Shown piece by piece: positions 7,801 through 11,362 of a DNA stretch of 12,096 nt. The DNA is taken from positions 1 to 12,096 of the forward strand of contig JAFMJK010000048.1 of NCBI GenBank assembly GCA_017853515.1. The letters are read 5' to 3'. The notes under the pieces are model-generated. The model did not search any database and was not told the origin of the DNA. It worked only from the letters and a program-made list of their open reading frames with translations. The translations under genes were made by a program, and so were the position numbers. The stretch is from Chthoniobacterales bacterium (GTDB taxonomy: Bacteria > Verrucomicrobiota > Verrucomicrobiia > Chthoniobacterales > JACTMZ01). Each line of letters opens with the position of its first letter. Within the stretch, counting starts at the first letter, position 1.

Positions 7801-10637
7801 GCGAGAGGCCAGCTGGCGTAGGCCGTGTTCGGCGTGGGCTTGCGCGCATAGTCGTTGTGGGGGAAGAAGACCTTGGTCGAAGGATTGAAGTCGGCCACGC
7901 GGAACGTGGTCATCATGTTCTTCTTGCGGGCAACTTCCGTCGGGCCGCTCGGCCATTGCGAGGACGCACCGGATTTGTAGAAACCGATTTTGTAGGTGAC
8001 GGTGGTTCCGGGCGCCGGTTTCGGGATATTGGCCGAGGCCCACCAATCGTCGGTTGTCTGGTTGTGGCGGTAATTCAGCTCGGCCACGCGGGTCGTGCCC
8101 CGACCGATGCCGCCTGCCCCTTCGGGAAAACTGCCGTCGAGGGTGTAGTATACAAACGCTTTGAATCCGCCGCCGACCGAATTGCTCTTGGTCCAGATGA
8201 CAATGTTGGTTCCCGACTCGTCGAACTGTTTCGGCGGGTTGGCGATGCCGCCCACATCGACAGTTGGATCATGGTAAACCCAAGAGGCCTGATTTCCGCC
8301 GTCGGTGCCGTAGTTGTTTGCCGTGGCCGGCCCGTTGTTGATCGACCCTCCGCCTCCGATTGTACGCACGAAGGTTTCGGCACCCGGCGATCCGATCTGA
8401 CAGCGCGCCGTTTCCTTCGCCGCGAATTTTTCGGCGAACTGGCGCTCGACGAACAACGGCTGCTCGTAGCCCATCCAGATATCGCTGAAGATGCCCGGAG
8501 GATGGTCGCGGAAGGCGGGGTCGGTATTGTTGGTCGGGCGCGAGCCATTGAGATCGACACCGCCATCGAGTTTGAGCCAGATGTTTTCCGCCGATCCGTC
8601 GGCGCGCGCGACAATGGTGAAGTTGCCGCTTTTCACCACGGGCACGGTGGTGCGGTAGGTATAGTCGGGAGGCGTGACTCCGACGGGATAGCCGCGGTTG
8701 GGCAAATTGTAGGGATTGAAGTTCTTGTCGCCGTCCGGACCGTCCTTGCGCGTGACGGTGATGCGATCGACCTCTTCCCCGCCTTGGTAAAGCGTGACGG
8801 CCGAGTTCGGCCAGAGCGTCGACAACTCCGGTGTGCGCCAGCCGAAAACGTAATAGCCGCCCGGCGGAACAACGACGCTGCCGAGTTCGCCGGCGTATTT
8901 GTAGAAGCCGCCCATGTACGATCCGTTCGGACCCTCGGCGTATTGGTAGAGGTAGTCGCCCGGAGAAAAACTCGTCGAGATCGGGCGGGCCTGTCCTTGA
9001 GCGGTGTTGTCGTTGAACATGGCCACCATGGTGATCTCTTGGGAAGCCGTTCCGTTGCGCGTGTTGCCGGATTTGTCGCGGTTGTCGCGGCGCTCGTAGG
9101 CCATGTAATCGCCGTCTGACCAACGCCCTTGCTGCAAACCGCGGGCAAAGTCGTTGTGAATTTTCAGGATGTTCGGAATGCGCGGATCGCGTCCGAACCC
9201 GTAACCCGGGTCCTGTCCGAGAAACGCCGTGTTGGCATGGCGCGGGAAAGCGCCGCCGGATTCGCCGAGCGTGGCGGCCTTGTAGTAGCCGTCGGAATAA
9301 ATCAGCCCCATGCCCTCGCGGAACATGTAGTGGGCATGCTGGAGTTCCTTCTGCGCCGCATAGTCGTTGTCGTGGCTGTTGGCGTGGGTCACGCCGAGAC
9401 TGGCCGGGAATCCGCCAGCCCCCGCCGAGTCCAGGCCGGCCAACGTCCCCCAAGGACTACCCAAGACACCGTTCAGTTTGGAACGCAGATCGTTGTCGAC
9501 CAGGCGCATGCCGGCGTCCCAATAGCCGCCATATCCCGGAGGTTGTCCGAGGTGCTCGCCAAAAACCATGGCGTCATCGCGTCCCCTCTTGTCCTCGAAG
9601 ACCGAGTCGCGATGGTTGGGGTCGCTGAAGCCGCGGGTGCGGTTGAACTGCCATTGGACCTGCCCGAGGTAGCCGTCGTTGCTCGTATCTTTGTCGAGAC
9701 CCGACTGTTTGCCGAAAAAGTAATCCGGCACATGCTTCACCGCGTCGAGACGCAGACCGTCGGCCTTGAGACGGTCGATCTTCCATCGCGCGGCGCGCTC
9801 GAGATACGTTTCGACGTATTCGACGTAAGCCGAGCGGTTTTCGAGGAGGTATGCCTTGGCATGGTCGCGCAGCTGCTCTGCGGTTGCGTTCTCCCCGAGC
9901 GCAGCCTTGGCCCGGTCGATCAACCATCCGAAATAAACCGTATTGCCGTCTTTGTCCCTGTCGTATTGCTCCGGGCGGTTGAGGTCGCGGACGAAGCCGT
10001 ATTTCGGATGGGTCGAGCCCTCGCTCGTCCCGAAATTTTGGTTGGAACCATATTCCTGGGCGATGTCGATGAGGTCGGCCAATCCGAGGTTCTGCACCTG
10101 CCACTGACTTCCCCAATCGCGCGTGTTGTCCCACTTGCGGTAAAAGCCGTCCTCGGTTTTGCGCAGGTGAAAATCCTCGGGCACCATGCCAGGGTAAGTC
10201 TCGGCCTGCCCCTCGCCGCCGGTCGCCGTGTCCTCGTTGTAACCCGGGATGTCAAAGGCCCGGTGGTTCATGATGTTGTCGAAATAGACGCGGATGCCGA
10301 AGCGGTGCGCCACTTCCATCAGGTGCTGCAAATCCGCCTCCGTGCCGTAGCGCGTGCGCACCGTGTTCCGCTGATCTTTCTGCCCGAAATCGAACGGATC
10401 CCACATGTCGTAACCGACAGAGAGTCCGCCGGAACCCTTGGTCGGCGGCGGCAGCCAAAGCGAACCGTAGCCTGCCTCGGCCAACTCGGGCATTTTGCGG
10501 GCGATCTCGTCGTACGAGACGTTGAACAACTGGAGCAACCCCTCGGCACGAGCAGTCGGGGGCTGGCCCCCCACAAAGAGGAGACAGCCCGCCGCGGCGA
10601 CTAAAACCCGCCGCCACGATGTCGGGGCGAACTTCAT
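1851..10637 (-). CDS. giant secreted amylase with GH13 and GH57-like modules
   Basis: About 2,928 residues; predicted to hydrolyse alpha-glucans (starch/glycogen) outside the cytoplasm. Order from the chosen ATG: signal peptide 1-31 (Trp-Arg-Arg, hydrophobic core, ARA|EG); GH13 barrel about 32-504 with the full triad Asp298/Glu361/Asp423; all-beta domain C to about 606; beta-sandwich and Ig-like domains about 734-1529 carrying two EF-hand-like loop arrays (1049-1074, 1342-1473); TSP3-like Asp repeats about 1528-1824; Gly6 linker 1828-1833; DOMON-like domain about 1838-2064; GH57-like domain about 2098-2484 with candidate nucleophile Glu2234; a 'DVDLDGAVEYLL' beta domain near 2537; a second TSP3 block 2786-2838; C-terminal beta domain 2840-2919. 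The mature chain has only two cysteines (746, 1441), and no sorting or anchor motif ends it. In-frame alternative starts are ATG 10691 and GTG 10715; ATG 10637 was chosen because it immediately precedes the signal peptide. The frame is uninterrupted. GH13 is certain, GH57 probable. Confidence 0.93.
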   Translation of the reverse strand: MKFAPTSWRRVLVAAAGCLLFVGGQPPTARAEGLLQLFNVSYDEIARKMPELAEAGYGSLWLPPPTKGSGGLSVGYDMWDPFDFGQKDQRNTVRTRYGTEADLQHLMEVAHRFGIRVYFDNIMNHRAFDIPGYNEDTATGGEGQAETYPGMVPEDFHLRKTEDGFYRKWDNTRDWGSQWQVQNLGLADLIDIAQEYGSNQNFGTSEGSTHPKYGFVRDLNRPEQYDRDKDGNTVYFGWLIDRAKAALGENATAEQLRDHAKAYLLENRSAYVEYVETYLERAARWKIDRLKADGLRLDAVKHVPDYFFGKQSGLDKDTSNDGYLGQVQWQFNRTRGFSDPNHRDSVFEDKRGRDDAMVFGEHLGQPPGYGGYWDAGMRLVDNDLRSKLNGVLGSPWGTLAGLDSAGAGGFPASLGVTHANSHDNDYAAQKELQHAHYMFREGMGLIYSDGYYKAATLGESGGAFPRHANTAFLGQDPGYGFGRDPRIPNILKIHNDFARGLQQGRWSDGDYMAYERRDNRDKSGNTRNGTASQEITMVAMFNDNTAQGQARPISTSFSPGDYLYQYAEGPNGSYMGGFYKYAGELGSVVVPPGGYYVFGWRTPELSTLWPNSAVTLYQGGEEVDRITVTRKDGPDGDKNFNPYNLPNRGYPVGVTPPDYTYRTTVPVVKSGNFTIVARADGSAENIWLKLDGGVDLNGSRPTNNTDPAFRDHPPGIFSDIWMGYEQPLFVERQFAEKFAAKETARCQIGSPGAETFVRTIGGGGSINNGPATANNYGTDGGNQASWVYHDPTVDVGGIANPPKQFDESGTNIVIWTKSNSVGGGFKAFVYYTLDGSFPEGAGGIGRGTTRVAELNYRHNQTTDDWWASANIPKPAPGTTVTYKIGFYKSGASSQWPSGPTEVARKKNMMTTFRVADFNPSTKVFFPHNDYARKPTPNTAYASWPLATQTGLSEGFHVLRARAHLNRNPDNSAPLYQTFTQVFYYDAETPTGEVLYPAQNGEVGGSSYELVVHTDLTVEELWFHIADSDNGNNDSVTKILNGNGPGFEPFVDANQNGTREDGEEYTDINNNGVYDASLPQSWGQATNVTSINLPGKKEWRFRYNNIPATGTAAITIRLLEASSARDIDLNAADAHATEIVRNVTTAGPDQRVNIAWPQRDGDRVDDNYTMKVYFTKALANDIPDANNSGSNTDELINRFTFSIASTESGTERGAVVQSRDNFTINYNVNDTFHELAIPLPNMYNDVAEFLHTLKVTYTFPDNRKLDAVRLVKANPSTKPFVRITRPTELGSDGRQTEIILPDVPNTPPPGDVLDYVVRVETSATVNDLVLSGTPGINLFTETFTDTNGNGKWDAQEPSTDKNNNGLLDPAEPYEDSNNNGQWDAAEPFVDANNNGTWNTGESFTDLNGNGQWNPAEPLTDGNGNGLWDSAETYTDVNNNGVCDAPGELFSDTNGNGVRDDAEPFTDTNNNGSWDGVKVTTSGNTKTWDFTWRITAPATYVLKATATLGSQVTETVRNARVILRQITGTDSDSSNDDDDDGLVDIDETNKKDLPEANAETWSNGDVHIHRASGLTLPNSPDSDGDLLPDALEVGWRLANTNVTDVSADTNGDGFKNFIGDLDPPFYAVVANNGKVPGVGSLNQGDDRSRQAAGTVTDPTNPDTDNDGISDGVEDADRNGWVNGDGELIEPTWEPWLERKWPNNTIDAGETWTETSPTKADTDEDALSDGYGEDKNFNGLIDGDANSNRIYNAGEQWSETDPLNFDTDGDGLPDGWETQYGLDPLDDGTTSMRTGGAGNANNGKTGDPDGDGFTNEQELASGTHPNQPTTGGGGGGEGSITIGTFTQWKHTDLLVLDEYNESNSNGAADVYRSNNDTDNSRDILAFSFRDGGDTAADGDGRVYFRIDFMDLAANAWQGEVDAYIVVDTGNPDAGERSIPNEVDIATDMKWEAVIAVYGQNSGGIYVDRNSSLNTTTQWQNPVTSGGVEVRGFGGRNEAAWSSRYDAVEIAVERQQLKDAGWLGDPNTLNFQVFVTKPNTQNGVNGVGVGSGDLGGRNDIRDTIYDDWLASDWWRDADNIALNGKLTSYFGRSGANDRNKNAKVMLVAHGNQAIQPASVTQSLIHATNGASSVGYQRLIKSHEDHGVPLTLHVTPTLASALQWAANPTPGALNDGPSLNQRIKNLVTDNKVDLVGSTFADHMPKYFQPSFNSANRQIADDFLTGIYGSVSSNIFWAPERVLDDEALAAIYNLGYRYVFADQMRHFIKWFGRSAALGTAGYRINEVNGMKVIPIHDVTSEYLDQTRDEGSALSVRQLLSRRARSGVQDQAVVLWRDMGDFATLSKADSYDANVRWLGSRPWIRVVTAQQVADNQINYIGQDGNTYGTWGTENRGTGNDLEQTAKDYVDWATGESYDNWYNKLKVQNLGASSPFGQVGVDGHANAAWTAANSVSSSSLQTVARAVIGGAMFQTAFYQPNTNQAVDLRKFSTGDYISPASLANQSLADFAKNTQGQARFAKVFERVQAWATSATSTTRGKQELDVDLDGAVEYLLYNSRIFAVFEKKGGRMTAAWLRDPSTGKIWQVAGNFASYANTETDIEGASNFVGTTTTLSAYRTSGFKDWWATGGTFGGGNNNAVNADYTVTSAGDAEWTFTTSGISKTISLPDAWSGNISAAYTLSGPAQLYVRFGLAPNLLDLMKNGHANLANEQVTPDGKRVNLVNNASGDGPVRAFVQTSENSSINTGASDRGSSGITTIDRRNQAQTHQVEVAISGTTTVVFGFDQGTDLAQPVDTDGDGMADSWENEFFGNLNRDGTGDADSDGLTDLQEFVLLSNPNDAASGFPPMAVESASGTFRVTFPTMAGRRYTVMASSSLGDGQWTAVTNVPNGQSNPVNGDGTEKSVTETGLGSTGARFYRIVVEIAGSADPGGDGI
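2124..2282 (-). repeat. C-terminal TSP3-like calcium repeats
   Basis: Residues about 2786-2838 carry a second short block, 'PVDTDGDGMADSWENEFFG' and 'GDADSDGLTDLQEFVLLS'. It joins the GH57-associated beta domains to the final 80-residue beta domain, which contains 'RRYTVMASSSLGDGQWTAV' and ends 'ARFYRIVVEI'. This TSP3-plus-beta-domain ending is common on secreted proteins of Verrucomicrobiota and Planctomycetota. No PEP-CTERM, LPXTG or type IX sorting tail was seen. Confidence 0.75.
3186..4346 (-). other. GH57-like catalytic module
   Basis: Residues about 2098-2484. The first strand 'VMLVAHGNQAIQP' (His2105) fits the GH57 N-terminal His motif. It is followed by 'GVPLTLHVTPTLASALQW', 'VDLVGSTFADHMPKYF' at the motif 2 position, and the strongest match 'FWAPERVLDDEALA' plus 'LGYRYVFADQ' (motif 3, candidate nucleophile Glu2234). 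'VVLWRDMGDFATL' falls where motif 4 supplies the acid/base; Asp2331 is the best candidate, with Asp2334 next. A helical segment and then a 'DVDLDGAVEYLL ... GGRMTAAW' beta domain follow, as in GH57 enzymes. Motifs 2 and 4 are non-canonical, so activity is less certain than for GH13. Confidence 0.68.
4446..5126 (-). other. DOMON/glucodextranase-C-like beta domain
   Basis: Residues about 1838-2064 follow the Gly linker and look like an all-beta DOMON-type domain: 'WKHTDLLVLDEYNESNSNGA', 'SRDILAFSFRDGG', 'GRVYFRIDFMDLAANAW', 'EVDAYIVVDTGNP', then 'YDAVEIAVERQQL' and 'LNFQVFVTKP'. Domains of this kind accompany GH57 pullulanase-like and glucodextranase enzymes and may bind carbohydrate. The assignment rests on strand pattern and position before the GH57-like domain, so it is moderate. 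Confidence 0.5.
5166..6056 (-). repeat. TSP3-like Asp-rich calcium repeat region
   Basis: Residues about 1528-1824 hold spaced thrombospondin type 3-like repeats: 'PDSDGDLLPDALEVG', 'PDTDNDGISDGVEDAD', 'ADTDEDALSDGYGEDKNF', 'FDTDGDGLPDGWETQYGLDP' and 'GDPDGDGFTNEQELASGTHP'. The block begins with a run of five Asp (a GAC repeat, slippage-prone) and ends at a six-Gly linker. Such repeats are known as Ca2+-dependent rigid spacers in secreted proteins. Here they separate the GH13/Ig-like half from the DOMON/GH57 half. Confidence 0.85.
6000..6023. repeat. perfect 24-bp palindrome inside the coding region
   Basis: The half-site GGTCTCGTCGAT is followed immediately by its exact reverse complement ATCGACGAGACC, with no spacer. 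On the minus strand it encodes Gly-Leu-Val-Asp-Ile-Asp-Glu-Thr just after the five-Asp run of the TSP3-like region. The symmetry is certain. Whether it binds a protein or is an accident of GAC/GAG/GTC codon use is unknown. Confidence 0.9.
6219..6614 (-). repeat. nine tandem 15-residue EF-hand-like calcium loops
   Basis: Residues 1342-1473 contain nine tandem units of about 15 residues (45 bp) with consensus [ST]D-x-N-[GN]-N-G-x-W-D-x-x-E-P-[FY]. Examples are 'TDTNGNGKWDAQEP', 'EDSNNNGQWDAAEPF' and 'TDLNGNGQWNPAEPL'. Positions 1, 3, 5, 9 and 12 of the canonical EF-hand loop carry D, N, N, D and E. No helices flank each loop, so this is a loop-only solenoid-like array rather than true EF-hand pairs. 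Unit seven holds one of the mature protein's two cysteines (NNNGVCDAP). Ca2+ binding is inferred from ligand spacing. Confidence 0.82.
7416..7493 (-). repeat. two EF-hand-like calcium loops
   Basis: Two adjacent loops, 'FVDANQNGTREDGEEY' and 'TDINNNGVYD' (residues 1049-1074), follow the EF-hand ligand spacing D-x-N-x-N-G-x-x-D, with Glu at position 12 in the first. They interrupt an Ig-like domain: 'YELVVHTDLTVEELWFHI' lies before and 'EWRFRYNNIPATGTAAITI' after. They are the short counterpart of the nine-loop array in the second Ig-like domain. Confidence 0.7.
9126..10544 (-). other. GH13 alpha-amylase catalytic module
   Basis: All key GH13 regions are visible (residue numbers from ATG 10637). 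Region VI is 'GYDMWDPFDF' from Gly75. Region I is 'FDNIMNH' with Asp120, Asn124 and His125. Region V is 'LADLID' at 186-191. Region II is 'GLRLDAVKH' with nucleophile Asp298, Arg296 and the Lys301-His302 pair. Region III is 'FGEHLG' with acid/base Glu361. Region IV is 'NSHDND' with transition-state Asp423 after His422. The triad is complete, so this module should be active. The region II Lys-His pair is typical of alpha-amylase-type subfamilies. Product specificity cannot be read from the sequence. Confidence 0.93.
10545..10637 (-). other. signal peptide of the giant amylase
   Basis: From ATG 10637 the protein begins MKFAPTSWRR, followed by the hydrophobic core VLVAAAGCLLFVGG and the cleavage-type sequence PPTARA|EG, so the mature chain would start at residue 32. 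The basic n-region, core length and Ala-x-Ala site are classic for Sec export. The lone Cys18 is not in a lipobox-like position next to the cleavage site, so lipoprotein processing is unlikely. Starts at 10691 or 10715 would lengthen the n-region by 18 or 26 residues, which is less usual. Confidence 0.85.
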
Positions 10638-10660
10638 CTGGGGACACTTAAATGTCCCAG
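10638..10660. promoter_or_regulatory. palindrome abutting the amylase start codon
   Basis: On the plus strand the arms are CTGGGGACA (10638-10646) and TGTCCCAG (10653-10660) around CTTAAA, with one unpaired G. The inner GGGACA/TGTCCC pairing is perfect. It ends directly beside ATG 10637, where a Shine-Dalgarno sequence would lie, and none is present. It could be a repressor/activator operator over the -10 and transcription start, or an mRNA hairpin. The regulator is unknown; the shape does not match the usual CG-centred LacI-family site. Confidence 0.55.
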
Positions 10661-10678
10661 ATTCTTTTCTGTTGTCAA
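10647..10678 (-). promoter_or_regulatory. candidate promoter of the amylase gene
   Basis: A perfect TTGACA -35 hexamer lies at 10678-10673 on the minus strand. The best nearby -10-like sequence is TTTAAG (10652-10647), 4 of 6 matches but with a long 20-bp spacer, and it overlaps the palindrome. Transcription would start about 0-5 bases before ATG 10637, giving a leaderless or nearly leaderless mRNA. That would explain the missing Shine-Dalgarno sequence and supports this start. The weak -10 keeps confidence low. Confidence 0.35.
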
Positions 10679-10727
10679 GGTAGGCAGGCATCGTTTTACA
10701 GAGAAAACGGGGCACACGAGGGACCTT

Positions 10728-10770
10728 GTTTACTCTGTTAATTCAGACAGTCGTTTAACTCTTTTGTTCA
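10728..10770. repeat. imperfect direct repeat in the divergent spacer
   Basis: Two 18-base segments, GTTTACTCTGTTAATTCA (10728-10745) and GTTTAACTCTTTTGTTCA (10753-10770), are alike when single-base gaps are allowed. Their starts are 25 bp apart. They lie between the amylase and the 2-TM gene and could be paired regulator sites, but the AT-rich composition makes chance similarity possible. Confidence 0.35.
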
Positions 10771-10817
10771 ACCCTCACAACAGAAATACGCCAGAAGCGG
10801 CCGCCCGGACGGCGGGA

Positions 10818-10846
10818 TTGGCATCCTGGCCGGACCGGCGTAAAGA
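10818..10846 (+). promoter_or_regulatory. candidate promoter of the 2-TM gene
   Basis: TTGGCA (10818-10823, 5 of 6 matches to the -35 consensus) is followed, after exactly 17 bp, by TAAAGA (10841-10846, a weak -10). The predicted start near 10853 lies only about 8 bases before ATG 10861, where no Shine-Dalgarno sequence is visible. Low confidence because of the weak -10. Confidence 0.35.
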
Positions 10847-10860
10847 CATTGCCAACATTT

Positions 10861-11232
10861 ATGCCTTGGGAACACCGCTCCGAACCGCTTGCCCCGAGCC
10901 ATGTCTTTGCCGGCCGGATGCTCCGGCAGATCCTGCTCGTCGCGGCCATCGTGGGCCTCGCGCTGGCCATGGGAACGACCGGTTATTTGCTGGTCTCGAA
11001 AGGAACCGAGAACCTCGACCTGGTGGATTCGTTCCTGGAGGCCAGCATGCTGCTGAGCGGCGCGGGTCCGCTTTATACGGAGCGGACATCGAGCGATGCG
11101 CTCAAACTTTTTTCGTCGATCTACGCGCTGTTCGGCACACTGGTTGTTGTTTCAAGCGTGGGCATTCTCGCCTCGCCCATCGTGCACCGCGTGCTGCACC
11201 GCCTGCACCTCGAGCGCGGGCGCAACGGCTGA
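10861..11232 (+). CDS. small 2-TM membrane protein with K+ channel pore-like layout
   Basis: This 123-residue protein has two predicted membrane helices, about residues 22-45 (ILLVAAIVGLALAMGTTGYL) and 81-106 (LFSSIYALFGTLVVVSSVGI). Between them is 'DSFLEASMLLSGAGPLYTE'. The TM-loop-TM order and the run 'D-x-F...SGAGP...ALKLFSSIYALFG' resemble a two-TM potassium channel pore ('D-x-x-Y...TVGYGD...GKLFxxxYxLFG'), but the selectivity filter is replaced by SGAGP (66-70). It ends in a basic tail, 'HRVLHRLHLERGRNG'. Selective K+ conduction is therefore unlikely; it may be a degenerate or repurposed channel relative, and the function is unknown. ATG 10861 was preferred to an in-frame TTG at 10849. 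It is divergent from the amylase and convergent with PPK2. Confidence 0.72.
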   Translation: MPWEHRSEPLAPSHVFAGRMLRQILLVAAIVGLALAMGTTGYLLVSKGTENLDLVDSFLEASMLLSGAGPLYTERTSSDALKLFSSIYALFGTLVVVSSVGILASPIVHRVLHRLHLERGRNG

Positions 11233-11259
11233 ACTCGAGCAACAGCCAACCAATCGGCA

Positions 11260-11335
11260 GGCAGGGGCGGCTGGCTCAGCCGCCCGCAACCATCACCCGC
11301 CAATGCAGCGGGACGCCGAGCCAGCGGGGCACCGC
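11260..11335. repeat. two-hairpin REP/BIME-like element, degenerate copy 2
   Basis: This spacer copy has a perfect hairpin GGGCGGCTG-GCT-CAGCCGCCC (11265-11285). After about 20 bases comes GCAGCGGGACGCCGAGCCAG (from 11305), which aligns closely with GCAGCGGCCCGCTGAGCCAG of copy 1. Substitutions break the second stem. The outer GGTAGGG/CCCTACC ends are only partly kept (GGCAGGG on the left). Like copy 1 it separates the ends of two convergent genes (11232 plus, 11362 minus). Confidence 0.6.
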
Positions 11336-11362
11336 CGAAAAATCGCACCGCGTAGCGCGATT
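11336..11362 (-). terminator. candidate intrinsic terminator of the PPK2 gene
   Basis: On the minus strand, starting at the last base of the PPK2 stop codon, AATCGC pairs with GCGATT across a 10-base loop (GCTACGCGGT) that can itself pair partly. The right arm runs into TTT, so a short U-tract follows the stem. Placement just after the stop fits a rho-independent terminator; the stem is short and AT-rich at its base, so support is moderate. Confidence 0.42.

Noticed and set aside
5937..9119. Plus-strand open frame of 1,060 codons antisense to the amylase gene
   Set aside because: The minus frame has an unbroken signal peptide and recognisable catalytic and repeat motifs. The antisense translation is a low-complexity Val/Gly/Arg-rich chain with no domain, produced because high-GC codon use leaves few stop codons on the opposite strand.
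9129..10604. Plus-strand open frame of 491 codons antisense to the GH13 module
   Set aside because: Same cause. It mirrors GH13 codons and shows no recognisable family or plausible start signal.
10638..10715. Extension of the amylase to GTG 10715 or ATG 10691
   Set aside because: The frame is open, but it would put 18-26 polar residues before a complete signal peptide, and no convincing Shine-Dalgarno sequence supports it beyond a weak AAGG before the GTG. It remains possible.
10849..11232. TTG start at 10849 for the 2-TM protein
   Set aside because: It adds only four residues (MPTF) before an ATG at 10861, which is the more usual initiation codon; no ribosome site supports either.
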